Source: Actinomycetota bacterium
GTDB lineage: Bacteria; Actinomycetota; Thermoleophilia; Gaiellales; Gaiellaceae
Reading direction: 5' to 3'
Length of the DNA stretch: 64,000 nt
NCBI GenBank assembly: GCA_003132665.1
Contig: PKYN01000015.1
Coordinates: 76,188-140,187, forward strand
Below, piece after piece: positions 26,926-34,639 of this stretch. Each line of letters opens with the position of its first letter. Position 1 is the first letter of the stretch. The notes below the pieces were generated by a model, which did no database searches, was not told the origin of the DNA, and worked only from the letters and a program-made list of their open reading frames with translations. The translations under genes were made by a program, and so were the position numbers.

Positions 26926-27984
26926 ATGGCTAGCCTCGCCTGGCCGCTTCTGGCCCTCGTATTCCTTGCGGGAGCGATCGCGACCTGGATCGCCGGCACC
27001 AGCCTGGCCAAGAGCACCGACGCTCTCGACAATCGATTCGGCCTCGGCGACGCTATCGGCGGCATGGTCCTGCTCTCGATCGCAGGCACCCTCCCCGAGA
27101 TCGCGATCACCGTCTCGGCCGTGTTGCAGGGGCATCTCGACCTGGCTGCCGGCAACCTGATCGGCGGCATCGCCATTCAGACGATGGTGCTGATCATCTG
27201 CGATATCACCGCCGGCCGGAAGAGCGCGCTCACCTATCTCGTCGGCTCGCTCATCCCGGTGCTCGAGGCGCTGCTCGTAATCCTCGTGGTTTCGTTCGTG
27301 TTGATGGGCTCGCTGCTCAAGCCCTCGGTCGCCATCGGGCCGGTGAGCCCAGCCTCGATTGCCATCGTCATCGTCTGGTTCTGCGGCATCATCGTCATCA
27401 ACCGCGTCAGGAAGTCGCCGTCCTGGGAGGTGGTTGCACCGGGCAGCCGGCCGGGGCGCCCGCACCGGCGCGTCGCCCATCCGACGGAGCCGACGCCGCA
27501 CACGGGCACCTCCACCAAGCGTGTCGTGCTCTATTTCCTGACCGCCTGTCTCATCACGCTCGTGGCCGGCGTCTTCCTCCAGGTCGCCGGCAGCGATCTT
27601 GCCGGCCGGGCCGGAATCAACGGCGTCATCTTCGGCGCGACGGTGCTTGCCCTGGCGACCGCGCTTCCCGAGATCTCATCGGGAATCAGTGCCGTACGCC
27701 TAGGCGATCACGGTCTCGCGATGGGCGACATCTTCGGCGGCAACGCCTTCCAGGTCTGCCTCTTTCTCGTCGCCGACCTCATCGCCGGAAAGGCGGTCTT
27801 GACCACGGCTGGAAACCAAAACAGCTGGCTGGCGATCCTGGGTATCGGCCTCACGTCGGTCTACGCGGTCGGAATCATCTTCCGGCCCAAACGCACTTAT
27901 TTGCGATTGGGCGCCGACTCGATCTTCGTGATCGTTCTCTTCGCGCTCGGGATTGCCGGGCTCGTGACGATTCCCCACCACTAG
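26926..27984 (+). CDS. Na+/Ca2+ exchanger-type cation antiporter
   Basis: 352 residues. Two homologous halves of about five membrane segments each carry the alpha-repeats of the CaCA family: SIAGTLPEIAITVSA with GNLIGGIAIQT in the first, and ALATALPEISSGISA with GDIFGGNAFQV in the second. A hydrophilic loop rich in Pro and Arg (about 165-190) separates them. Such proteins exchange Ca2+ (or another divalent ion) for H+ or Na+ across the inner membrane. Confidence 0.88.
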   Translation: MASLAWPLLALVFLAGAIATWIAGTSLAKSTDALDNRFGLGDAIGGMVLLSIAGTLPEIAITVSAVLQGHLDLAAGNLIGGIAIQTMVLIICDITAGRKSALTYLVGSLIPVLEALLVILVVSFVLMGSLLKPSVAIGPVSPASIAIVIVWFCGIIVINRVRKSPSWEVVAPGSRPGRPHRRVAHPTEPTPHTGTSTKRVVLYFLTACLITLVAGVFLQVAGSDLAGRAGINGVIFGATVLALATALPEISSGISAVRLGDHGLAMGDIFGGNAFQVCLFLVADLIAGKAVLTTAGNQNSWLAILGIGLTSVYAVGIIFRPKRTYLRLGADSIFVIVLFALGIAGLVTIPHH

Positions 27985-28034
27985 GGAGAATCGGCGGGGC
28001 GGGGTAACCGTCGACCGTCGTCGGCGCAAAGCGT

Positions 28035-28084
28035 TTGAAATCTACGGGTTCATTGGTACACTTCGCAAAGCTACTTTAGAAAGT
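28035..28084 (+). promoter_or_regulatory. predicted cysK promoter and operator-like palindrome
   Basis: TTGAAA (28035-28040) and TACACT (28057-28062) are 16 bases apart, a good housekeeping-type promoter. ACTTTAGAAAGT (28073-28084), a 12-base near-perfect palindrome, begins 11 bases after the -10 and could bind a repressor. The cysK ATG follows at 28130 with GGGAGGAG before it. Confidence 0.5.
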
Positions 28085-28129
28085 GAAGCGACTAGGGCGG
28101 CAGCTGGATGAGCGCCCGGGAGGAGAACG

Positions 28130-29062
28130 ATGAAGGTCGCCGATAACGTCACCGAACTGATCGGCAACACGCCGCTCGTTCGCTTGCGCCGAATCTCCAA
28201 GGCGAGTGGCGCAAACGTGGTTGCAAAGCTCGAGTTCTCCAATCCCGGAGGCAGCGTCAAGGACAGAATCGGCCTGGCGATGATCGAGGCCGCCGAGCGC
28301 GAGGGCAAGATCGGGCCCGATACCGTCATTCTCGAGCCCACGAGTGGCAATACCGGCATCGCGCTGGCCCTTGTCTGCGCCGCGCGCGGCTACAAATGCG
28401 CGCTCGTCATGCCCGAGACGATGAGCAAGGAGCGGCGCATGCTGTTGCGTGCCTACGGCGCCGACCTCGTGCTCACCCCGGGTAGCGAGGGCATGCCCGG
28501 CGCGATCGCGAAGGCCGAGGAGATGGCGGCCGCTGACGAGCACTACTTCGTTCCGCAGCAGTTCGAAAACCCGGCCAACCCCGAGGTTCACCGCCGCACG
28601 ACAGCCGAGGAGATCTGGCGCGACACCGACGGCGAGGTGGACGTGATCGTCGCCGGCATCGGCACCGGCGGGACGATCACGGGCATCGGCGAGGTGATCA
28701 AGGAGCGCAAGCCGACCGCTCGCTGCGTCGGGGTCGAGCCGGACGGCTCGGCGATACTTTCGGGCGGGCAGAGGGGTCCGCACGCGATTCAGGGCATCGG
28801 CCCCGGCTTCGTGCCGAAGGTGCTGAACACCGAGATCTACGACGAGATCGTGCGCGTGACGAACGACGACGCCTTTGCCAGTTCTCGCCGGATCGCGCGC
28901 GAGGAAGGCCTGCTGGTCGGGATCTCCTCCGGCGCCGCGATCTGGGCGGCCGAGCAAATCGCTCGCCGCGCCGAGAGCAGGGGCAAGACGATCGTCGTGA
29001 TCGTGCCGTCGAACGGTGAGCGTTATCTGTCCACGGCGCTGTTCAGCGATCTGGCTGACTGA
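28130..29062 (+). CDS. cysK: cysteine synthase A (O-acetylserine sulfhydrylase)
   Basis: 310 residues, the usual length. It makes cysteine from O-acetylserine and sulfide with PLP. The PLP Lys is in GGSVKDR, the substrate loop TSGNTGI is followed by the GTGGTITG phosphate-binding loop, and the C-terminal SGAAIWA is standard. It is followed after five bases by the serine acetyltransferase gene, so the two enzymes of cysteine synthesis are translated in tandem and probably form the cysteine synthase complex. Confidence 0.96.
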   Translation: MKVADNVTELIGNTPLVRLRRISKASGANVVAKLEFSNPGGSVKDRIGLAMIEAAEREGKIGPDTVILEPTSGNTGIALALVCAARGYKCALVMPETMSKERRMLLRAYGADLVLTPGSEGMPGAIAKAEEMAAADEHYFVPQQFENPANPEVHRRTTAEEIWRDTDGEVDVIVAGIGTGGTITGIGEVIKERKPTARCVGVEPDGSAILSGGQRGPHAIQGIGPGFVPKVLNTEIYDEIVRVTNDDAFASSRRIAREEGLLVGISSGAAIWAAEQIARRAESRGKTIVVIVPSNGERYLSTALFSDLAD

Positions 29063-29076
29063 GGGAGGTGACCGGC

Positions 29077-29784
29077 GTGCTGAAAAAGATGAGACATGAC
29101 ATTCGAGCGGTCAAGGAGCGCGATCCGGCCGCCCGCAACTGGCTCGAGATCGTGCTCTGCTATCCGGGGCTGTGGGCTGTCTGGTGGCACAGAGTGGCTT
29201 ACGTGCTCTGGCACTGGCATCTCAAGCTCCTGGCTCGCTGGATCTCTCAGCTCGCGCGGGCGCTGACCGGTATCGAAATTCACCCGGGTGCGACGATCGG
29301 CCCCGGGCTCTTCATCGATCACGGGATGGGCGTCGTGATCGGCGAGACGGCCGAGCTCGGAGCCGAGGTGACTCTGTATCAGGGCGTGACTCTCGGAGGC
29401 ACGAGCCTCGAGAAGGGCAAGCGCCACCCGACGCTCGGCGACGGGGTCGTGGTCGGCGCGGGCGCCAAGGTGCTCGGCGCGATCACGATCGGCGAGTACA
29501 GCCGGGTGGGAGCCAACGCCGTCGTCGTCAAGCCGGTGCCGTCCTGCGCAGTCGTGGTCGGCGTGCCAGGCGAGATCGTGACCTCGAAGGGCAGCGGGCC
29601 TAAGCGCGTTTCGCCCAACCTGGAACACGGTCAGCTTCCAGATGTGCTCGGGGACGCGGTCGCCGATCTGGTCGCACGGGTCGACGAGCTCGAGCGCAGG
29701 GTGGAGGGCGGAGCACCTCACCACGAGCTTGCCTTCACTCCGGGCGGCGGCGTCTGGCACGAAAGCGAAGACCCCTCGATCTGA
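29077..29784 (+). CDS. cysE: serine O-acetyltransferase
   Basis: 235 residues from the GTG at 29077, chosen because GGAGGTGA lies six bases upstream; a GTG at 29068 is too close to it. It is the short, EpsC-type form: [26 protein letters not shown], then the left-handed beta-helix ([37 protein letters not shown]). The enzyme acetylates serine to feed CysK. Feedback inhibition by cysteine and complex formation through the C-terminal Ile are usual; the protein here ends in Ile, which fits CysK docking. Confidence 0.94.
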   Translation: MLKKMRHDIRAVKERDPAARNWLEIVLCYPGLWAVWWHRVAYVLWHWHLKLLARWISQLARALTGIEIHPGATIGPGLFIDHGMGVVIGETAELGAEVTLYQGVTLGGTSLEKGKRHPTLGDGVVVGAGAKVLGAITIGEYSRVGANAVVVKPVPSCAVVVGVPGEIVTSKGSGPKRVSPNLEHGQLPDVLGDAVADLVARVDELERRVEGGAPHHELAFTPGGGVWHESEDPSI

Positions 29785-29867
29785 TTACGACGCAAGCTCG
29801 GCGGGAATTAGTGGCCGAGGCCGACCGTTTTCAGGTTCGGCCCACTTTTTTACTCGGAGAGGACGGG

Positions 29868-30794
29868 ATGAGACTCGAGGGGATCCACCACGTCACCGCG
29901 ATAACCGGCGACGCGAGACGCAACCTCGATTTCTATGTGCGAGTGCTCGGGTTGAGGCTCGTGAAGAGGAGCGTCAACCAGGATGTTCCGAGCATCCTCC
30001 AGCTCTACTACGGCTCGGAGAATGGCGCGCCGGGCGCCATCCTTGCTTTTTACGAATACCCGGGCATCCAGGTCGGGCGTGCGGGCGCCGGCATGATTCA
30101 CCGGCTCAGCTGGCGGATCGGCTCGGAACGAGCGCTTGCATTCTGGGCGCGGCGTCTCAGCGGCGAGGGCGTCGAGCACGAGCGTCACGGCGCGCACTTG
30201 CGCTTTCGCGATCCCGAAGGTCTGGAGCTGGAACTGGTCGTGGTCGAGACCGACGACGAGCCGCTGACCGCGTCTCATCCCGATATTCCCGACGGGCTGG
30301 CTTTGCAGGGCTTCGACTCCGTGCGCGCCTTCGCCCGCGATCCCGAACGAAGTCGCGCGCTGCTGGAGGCGACTCTCGGCTTTGAGCGTCGTAGCGATGC
30401 GGTCTGGGATACTCGGGGCTCGGGGCGGGGCGGTCGCTACGCCTACGACAGCGCGCCGGTCAAGCCCGGAATTCAGGGATCCGGCACGGTGCACCATGTC
30501 GCCTGGGCAGCTACCGAGGACGATCAGGAACAATGGCACGCGGCGCTGGTCGAGGCCGGCTCGGGGGCGACGCCGGTCATCGATCGCTACTGGTTCCGCT
30601 CGACCTACTTCCGCGAGCCGAGCGGTGTTCTGTTCGAGATCACGACCACCGGCCCGGGCTTCGCACTAGACGAGCCCGTCGAACGTCTGGGCGAGCGACT
30701 CGCGCTACCGCCCGCGCTCGAGCATCTGCGCGGGGAGCTCGAAGCCGGTTTTACTCCGCTCTCCAACCCGCGCACGAGCTGGGCCAAACAGTAG
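29868..30794 (+). CDS. VOC-family ring-cleaving dioxygenase-like protein
   Basis: 308 residues from the ATG at 29868 (GGAGAGGACGG upstream). Two vicinal-oxygen-chelate modules are visible: the first begins GIHHVTAITGDARRNLDFYVRVLGLRLVKRSVNQD, the second carries VHHVAWAA and FREPSGVLFEI. The H...H...E pattern suits a metal site. It matches the MhqO/YfiE-like glyoxalase and dioxygenase group that handles quinones or thiol stress. Confidence 0.88.
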   Translation: MRLEGIHHVTAITGDARRNLDFYVRVLGLRLVKRSVNQDVPSILQLYYGSENGAPGAILAFYEYPGIQVGRAGAGMIHRLSWRIGSERALAFWARRLSGEGVEHERHGAHLRFRDPEGLELELVVVETDDEPLTASHPDIPDGLALQGFDSVRAFARDPERSRALLEATLGFERRSDAVWDTRGSGRGGRYAYDSAPVKPGIQGSGTVHHVAWAATEDDQEQWHAALVEAGSGATPVIDRYWFRSTYFREPSGVLFEITTTGPGFALDEPVERLGERLALPPALEHLRGELEAGFTPLSNPRTSWAKQ

Positions 30795-30799
30795 GAGCC

Positions 30800-30836
30800 G
30801 ACCCCTTCGGACGCACATCCGCACCGAAGCCGGCTC
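30800..30836 (+). repeat. short dispersed repeat, copy 2 (GACCCC-TCGGACGCACATCC)
   Basis: Second copy of the 17854-17890 element, again between convergent genes and six bases past a stop codon. Arms GCCG...CGGC and TTCGG...CCGAA can form a hairpin with a loop of about 14 bases containing GCACATCC. Probably a bidirectional terminator or a REP-like repeat. Confidence 0.6.
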
Positions 30837-30854
30837 GAAGCCGGGCGACCGGCG

Positions 30855-31847
30855 CTAGGCGGGATCGCTATGCGATCGGGTCCGCAAAGACTCGATTCCG
30901 AAGCTGAGGTCCTCGGCCAGCTCTTCGAGCAGCCTGACGGTGCGCCGGGCGAAGGCATGAGCTCGATTTGCGTAGATGGTGAGAACGGCGAACACGCTGC
31001 CATCGGATAAGCGCAGCGGGATAGCGATGCTCGAGCGGTATCCGCGCTGGAAGGCGCGTGCCCGCCACGGCTGCCCGGTCGGGTCGCTGGCATAGTCGTC
31101 AAGGACGACGGTTTCGCCGGTGCGCGCGGCCGTTCCCGTTGGGCCTCGTCCACGTTCGCTGTCGGCCCAGGTGATGTTCGTGCTACTCAGATATCCGTCT
31201 TCGACTCCGCTCCACGCGACGGGGCGGACAGCCTTGTTCTCGTCGCGCTCGACCAGGCCGATCCAGGCCATCAGGTATCCGCCCGAGTTGCAGACGATAC
31301 GACAGATGTCGCGCAGGAGCCTTTCCTCGCTGGTCGCTCGCAGCGTCGCTCGGGCGCACTCCCGGCCGGCGATCAGCTCGCGGTTCAGGCGAAGCAGCGT
31401 CTCCTCTGCCAGCTTATAGCGGCTGACGTCGATGTTGTAAGCCGCGCGACCCAGGTAGTGACCGTCCGAATCGGTCATCGCAGTGCACGTATGTGCGATC
31501 CAGTGCTCGCCGCCGTCTCGCGCGACGATGCGGAACTCGATCTCGCCTTCGACGGGCTGCTCGGCTATGTGTGCGTGCGCGACGTGTTGCTCGAAGCGCG
31601 GCCTGTCGTCGGGATGAACGATTCGTTCCATCAGCTTTGGGTCGGCAAGGAACTCGTCTTCGCTGTAGCCGCTCAAGCGCTTGCAGGCGGAGGAGACCTG
31701 CACGACCACACCCTGCGAATCCAGGCGGTATTCCCAACCCAGAGTCGAGCCGGCACCCTGAGAAGCGGGCGCCGTCTGAGCGGTCGCGCCGCGCTGACGC
31801 GGCGTTGGATTCTTCTTGGCGGAGCCGCGTTTCCGTTCGACCGTCAC
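30855..31847 (-). CDS. PAS-GAF sensor protein without output domain
   Basis: 330 residues. A basic N-terminal tail (1-30) precedes a PAS domain (about 37-145: VVVQVSSACKRLSGYSEDEF, GEIEFRIVARDGGEHW), a short coiled coil and a GAF domain (about 165-320: ICRIVCNSGGYLMAWIGLVE, SSIAIPLRLSDGSVFAVLTIYA). There is no kinase, GGDEF or HTH domain, so the protein may act by binding a partner, or the output domain was lost. It is divergent from the PadR regulator; the 128 bases between them hold both promoters. Confidence 0.8.
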   Translation of the reverse strand: MTVERKRGSAKKNPTPRQRGATAQTAPASQGAGSTLGWEYRLDSQGVVVQVSSACKRLSGYSEDEFLADPKLMERIVHPDDRPRFEQHVAHAHIAEQPVEGEIEFRIVARDGGEHWIAHTCTAMTDSDGHYLGRAAYNIDVSRYKLAEETLLRLNRELIAGRECARATLRATSEERLLRDICRIVCNSGGYLMAWIGLVERDENKAVRPVAWSGVEDGYLSSTNITWADSERGRGPTGTAARTGETVVLDDYASDPTGQPWRARAFQRGYRSSIAIPLRLSDGSVFAVLTIYANRAHAFARRTVRLLEELAEDLSFGIESLRTRSHSDPA

Positions 31848-31924
31848 AGAGCGAGGATCTTATGGGTTTACCGACGCCTGGGGCATCGGTGCTCTCGCCG
31901 GCAGGTTTGACAAGCGACGTTACG

Positions 31925-31934
31925 CGATATATCG
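31925..31934. promoter_or_regulatory. operator-like palindrome CGATATATCG before padR gene
   Basis: A perfect 10-base palindrome 42 bases before the PadR start, in a markedly AT-rich stretch (31915-31960) that also holds CGTTATAC and CGTTACAC half-sites. PadR proteins commonly autoregulate through AT-rich dyads, so this is a plausible self-operator overlapping the promoter. Confidence 0.4.
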
Positions 31935-31975
31935 TTATACACCGTTACACTAACGCTAACGAAGGAGTTGCTTTG

Positions 31976-32572
31976 ATGCACGAGGATCATTTTGAAGGCG
32001 CGCACAGGGCGAGGCATCATCGCCGCCGGCGCGAACTGCACCGAGAGGCTTATGCGCACCACTTCGCCGGACCGCCGTTCGGCGGCCACAGCCACAGAGG
32101 CAGGCACCGAGGTCACAAGGCACGCCGCGGAGACATCCGCACCGCCGCGCTCTTGCTTCTGGCCGAACAGCCGCGTAACGGCTATCAGATCATGCAAGAG
32201 GTGAAGGAGCGAAGCGAAGGAGTCTGGCGTCCCAGCCCTGGCTCGGTCTATCCCACGCTGCAGCAGCTGGAAGACGAGGGTCTGGTGCGCTCGCAAGAGA
32301 GCGAGGGCCAGCGTCTGCTCGAGCTGACCGAAAGCGGGCGGGCCTTACTGGACGCGCGGGCCAAGGATGCGGCTCCTCCCTGGGAGGAGATGGCGGGCGG
32401 GGTCGGCGAGCAAGCGCTCGAGCTTGGCTCGCTGGTTCGCCAGATCGGGCTCGCCGCCATGCAGGTCATGCAGGCCGGAAGCGACGCACAGGTCGAAGAG
32501 GCGCGCAAGCTCCTCACCGACACTCGCCGCTCGCTCTACCGGATTCTTGCCGAAGGCGGCGAGAAGGACTGA
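31976..32572 (+). CDS. PadR family regulator with His/Arg-rich N-terminal tail
   Basis: 198 residues from the ATG at 31976, with GAAGGAG eight bases upstream. The first 50 residues are unusually rich in His and Arg (HRARHHRRRR, HSHRGRHRGH). The winged-helix PadR domain (DIRTAALLLLAEQPRNGYQIMQEV, PSPGSVYPTLQQLEDEGLV) and a C-terminal dimerisation helix follow. A His-rich head in front of PadR is seen in the nickel-responsive regulator YqjI of E. coli, so metal sensing is possible. Target genes are not obvious. Confidence 0.88.
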   Translation: MHEDHFEGAHRARHHRRRRELHREAYAHHFAGPPFGGHSHRGRHRGHKARRGDIRTAALLLLAEQPRNGYQIMQEVKERSEGVWRPSPGSVYPTLQQLEDEGLVRSQESEGQRLLELTESGRALLDARAKDAAPPWEEMAGGVGEQALELGSLVRQIGLAAMQVMQAGSDAQVEEARKLLTDTRRSLYRILAEGGEKD

Positions 32573-32812
32573 CGCGCCGGGACATCGGCGCCTGGAGGCG
32601 CGGACCCGTCGCTGACGACTTCTACCGAGAGCTGCCGGAGTAACGGCGCCGGGAGCTCTCGGCCCGGGAGGGGGTCGACCGATTCGATCCCCAGCCTTCG
32701 CTCGTCGAGCGCTGGGAGTCGGCCGAGGAGTACTTCTATCGCCTCGGCCCGCCGCTGCATTCACGCTCGTGCTCGACGGCCTGACCGGTTGACGCGGTCA
32801 GGCGCCGGCTTC

Positions 32813-33439
32813 TCACGCGACCGGCCGAGCCAGCAGCTCGCGCAGCGCGCTCTTCGGGTCGCCGTCGAGCGGCGGCCCGTGATCGAGGCAAAGGATCGAG
32901 AAGGGAAGGTCGAGCAAACGCTCGACGCTCCTCTGCGTCTCGGCCGGATCCTCGTGATACTCGAACGGGATGAAGTCGAGACCGTTCTCGGGATCGTTGG
33001 AGATGAGATCCGAGCAGAAGAGAATCCCCGGCGCCGACTCGAGCAGGAACGAGTAGTGCGGCCACTCGGGCCCGGGCGTACGTATGGCCTTCAAATCGCC
33101 CGGAAGAATGTCGCCTTCCGCGTAGCGGCGGTCGGGCTCCTCGTCGGCCGCGCTCGCGTCCTCGGGCAGCCAGACCTCGATTCCGAACTGCTCGCGGTAG
33201 CGCCAGGCCGAGCGCTGGTGGCAGCGCGCCGTCAAGAGGATCGCCTGTGGCTCGGGCAGCATCGTCAGCGCCTCGTCGCTCAGCCTGACCGGGTCTACGA
33301 ACACGCAGCTCTCGCCGTTCGTCGCCACCGCGTGCGAGCTGGAGATCGCGCCGCCGATCGCGCTGTTGTGAATGCGCCAGTGATAGATGCCGTGCGTCAC
33401 TCTCTCGACCTTCTTCGCGATCTCGCGTGGTTCTGTCAT
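32813..33439 (-). CDS. metallo-beta-lactamase-fold-like protein, metal motif not conserved
   Basis: 208 residues. Strand patterns THGIYHWRIHN, ESCVFVDPVRLSDEAL, AILLTARCHQRSAWRYREQFG, GPEWPHYSFLLES and ILCLDHGPPL follow the order of MBL-fold hydrolases. The diagnostic H-x-H-x-D-H is replaced by RCHQRSAWR, leaving single His residues. It may therefore be a non-classical or inactive family member. It is divergent from the SDR that follows. Confidence 0.65.
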   Translation of the reverse strand: MTEPREIAKKVERVTHGIYHWRIHNSAIGGAISSSHAVATNGESCVFVDPVRLSDEALTMLPEPQAILLTARCHQRSAWRYREQFGIEVWLPEDASAADEEPDRRYAEGDILPGDLKAIRTPGPEWPHYSFLLESAPGILFCSDLISNDPENGLDFIPFEYHEDPAETQRSVERLLDLPFSILCLDHGPPLDGDPKSALRELLARPVA

Positions 33440-33581
33440 CGCTCTCTCCTCGCTTGTCGACCCACTCGAAGGATTTCACCCGTGGCCGGCTTCTGAAACA
33501 GGACTAGGTTTCTGCGCCCGCTCGGAGGAAAAGGAAGAATGCGAGCACGTGCTGCAGGTGGCGACGACAGGGGGGGACGAA

Positions 33582-34346
33582 GTGGACGAAAGACTCGAGG
33601 GCACGGTAGCGCTGGTGACGGGGGCGAGCAGCGGTATCGGTGAAGCGACGGCGCGTCTGCTGGCCGCGCGGGGCGCCGCCGTCGCAATCGCCGCCCGGCG
33701 CAGTGACCGGCTCGAGCAACTCGCGGCCGAGATCGAGAGCAAGGGCGGACGGGCACTGGTGATCGAAGCCGACGTGACCGACCGCGAGCAGGCGATCGCC
33801 GCTGTCGAGCGAACCGCCGCGGAACTGGGTCGGCTCGACATCCTCGTCAACAATGCGGGCGTGATGCTGCTCGGGCCCGCCCTGGACGCGCCGCTGGAGG
33901 AGTGGGAGCGCACGGTCGATCTCAACGTGAAGGGCCTCCTGTACTGCACCCATGCGGCGCTGCCGCATCTGCTGGCCGCCGCGGAGACCGAGCCACGCAA
34001 GCTGGCCGACCTCGTCAACATCAGCTCGGTGGCGGGACGCAAAGCCAACGCCGGCTCCGGTATCTACAACCTGAGCAAGTTCGGCGTGGGCGCCTTCAGC
34101 GAGTCGCTGCGCATGGAGTTGGCCAAGCGGCATGTGCGCGTGTCGTTGGTCGAGCCGGGCTTCGTCAAGACCGAGCTGTCGAATCACATCCGCGCCGAGC
34201 TGCGCGACGCGGCGAGGCAGCGCTACGTCGGTGTCGAGATACTGGAGGCCGAGGACATCGCCGATGCGATCGTCTACGTGGTCACGCGGCCGCGGCGCAT
34301 GGCCGTGAACGAAGTGCTCGTGCGCCCGACCGAGCAGGAGTTTTGA
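33582..34346 (+). CDS. short-chain dehydrogenase/reductase
   Basis: About 254 residues from the GTG at 33582. Motifs: TGASSGIGEATARLLA (nucleotide binding), DVTD, ILVNNAGV, ISSVAGRKANAGSGIYNLSKFGV with the catalytic Ser, Tyr and Lys, and EPGFVKTEL. It is a classical NAD(P)-dependent SDR of the YdfG/clavaldehyde-dehydrogenase-like group. Substrate unknown. The open frame extends upstream to 33387 but overlaps the antisense of the MBL-like gene. Confidence 0.9.
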   Translation: MDERLEGTVALVTGASSGIGEATARLLAARGAAVAIAARRSDRLEQLAAEIESKGGRALVIEADVTDREQAIAAVERTAAELGRLDILVNNAGVMLLGPALDAPLEEWERTVDLNVKGLLYCTHAALPHLLAAAETEPRKLADLVNISSVAGRKANAGSGIYNLSKFGVGAFSESLRMELAKRHVRVSLVEPGFVKTELSNHIRAELRDAARQRYVGVEILEAEDIADAIVYVVTRPRRMAVNEVLVRPTEQEF

Positions 34347-34366
34347 GCGAGCGCATGGACGATCTC

Positions 34367-34427
34367 GGGAGGCAAGGCTGGCGCGGGAACGAGACCATCA
34401 CGCTCCCGGCGCCCGCCTTGCCTGCCC
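34367..34427. terminator. long bidirectional stem-loop
   Basis: The arms GGCAAGGC with GCCTTGCC, GGCGC with GCGCC and GGGA with TCCC build a long interrupted stem of about 25 pairs around a 15-base loop. It lies between the stop of the SDR gene and the stop of the small minus-strand ORF, so it can serve both. No T-tract follows on either strand, so it may work as a factor-assisted terminator or a 3' stabiliser. Confidence 0.65.
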
Positions 34428-34439
34428 GCACGGCGGTGA

Positions 34440-34517
34440 TTACCAGCCGCGATAGAAGCCGAACAGTGTCGCTAGCGTTGCGAATCCTGCGGCTAGCATG
34501 GTGAAACGTACGCGCAT
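34440..34517 (-). CDS. 25-residue single-pass membrane peptide
   Basis: The ATG at 34517 is preceded by AGGAGGTG at ideal spacing (seven bases), the best Shine-Dalgarno in the surrounding region. The product starts MRVRFTMLAAGFATLATLFG and ends FYRGW: a basic N-terminus, one hydrophobic helix and an aromatic/basic end, the form of a small membrane peptide. It is divergent from the XRE-TPR regulator 122 bases away and followed by a strong stem-loop. Function is unknown; a target of, or partner to, the regulator is possible. Confidence 0.65.
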   Translation of the reverse strand: MRVRFTMLAAGFATLATLFGFYRGW

Positions 34518-34639
34518 CGATGCACCTCCTCTCGCGTGGTGGCGCTGGACGAAGATGCGAGAAGCGTTGCACCGTCTTTGTCGCGCGACAACTACTTGTC
34601 GTTGCACTGACTCCTGACAATGACCAGAATACAGAGCAC

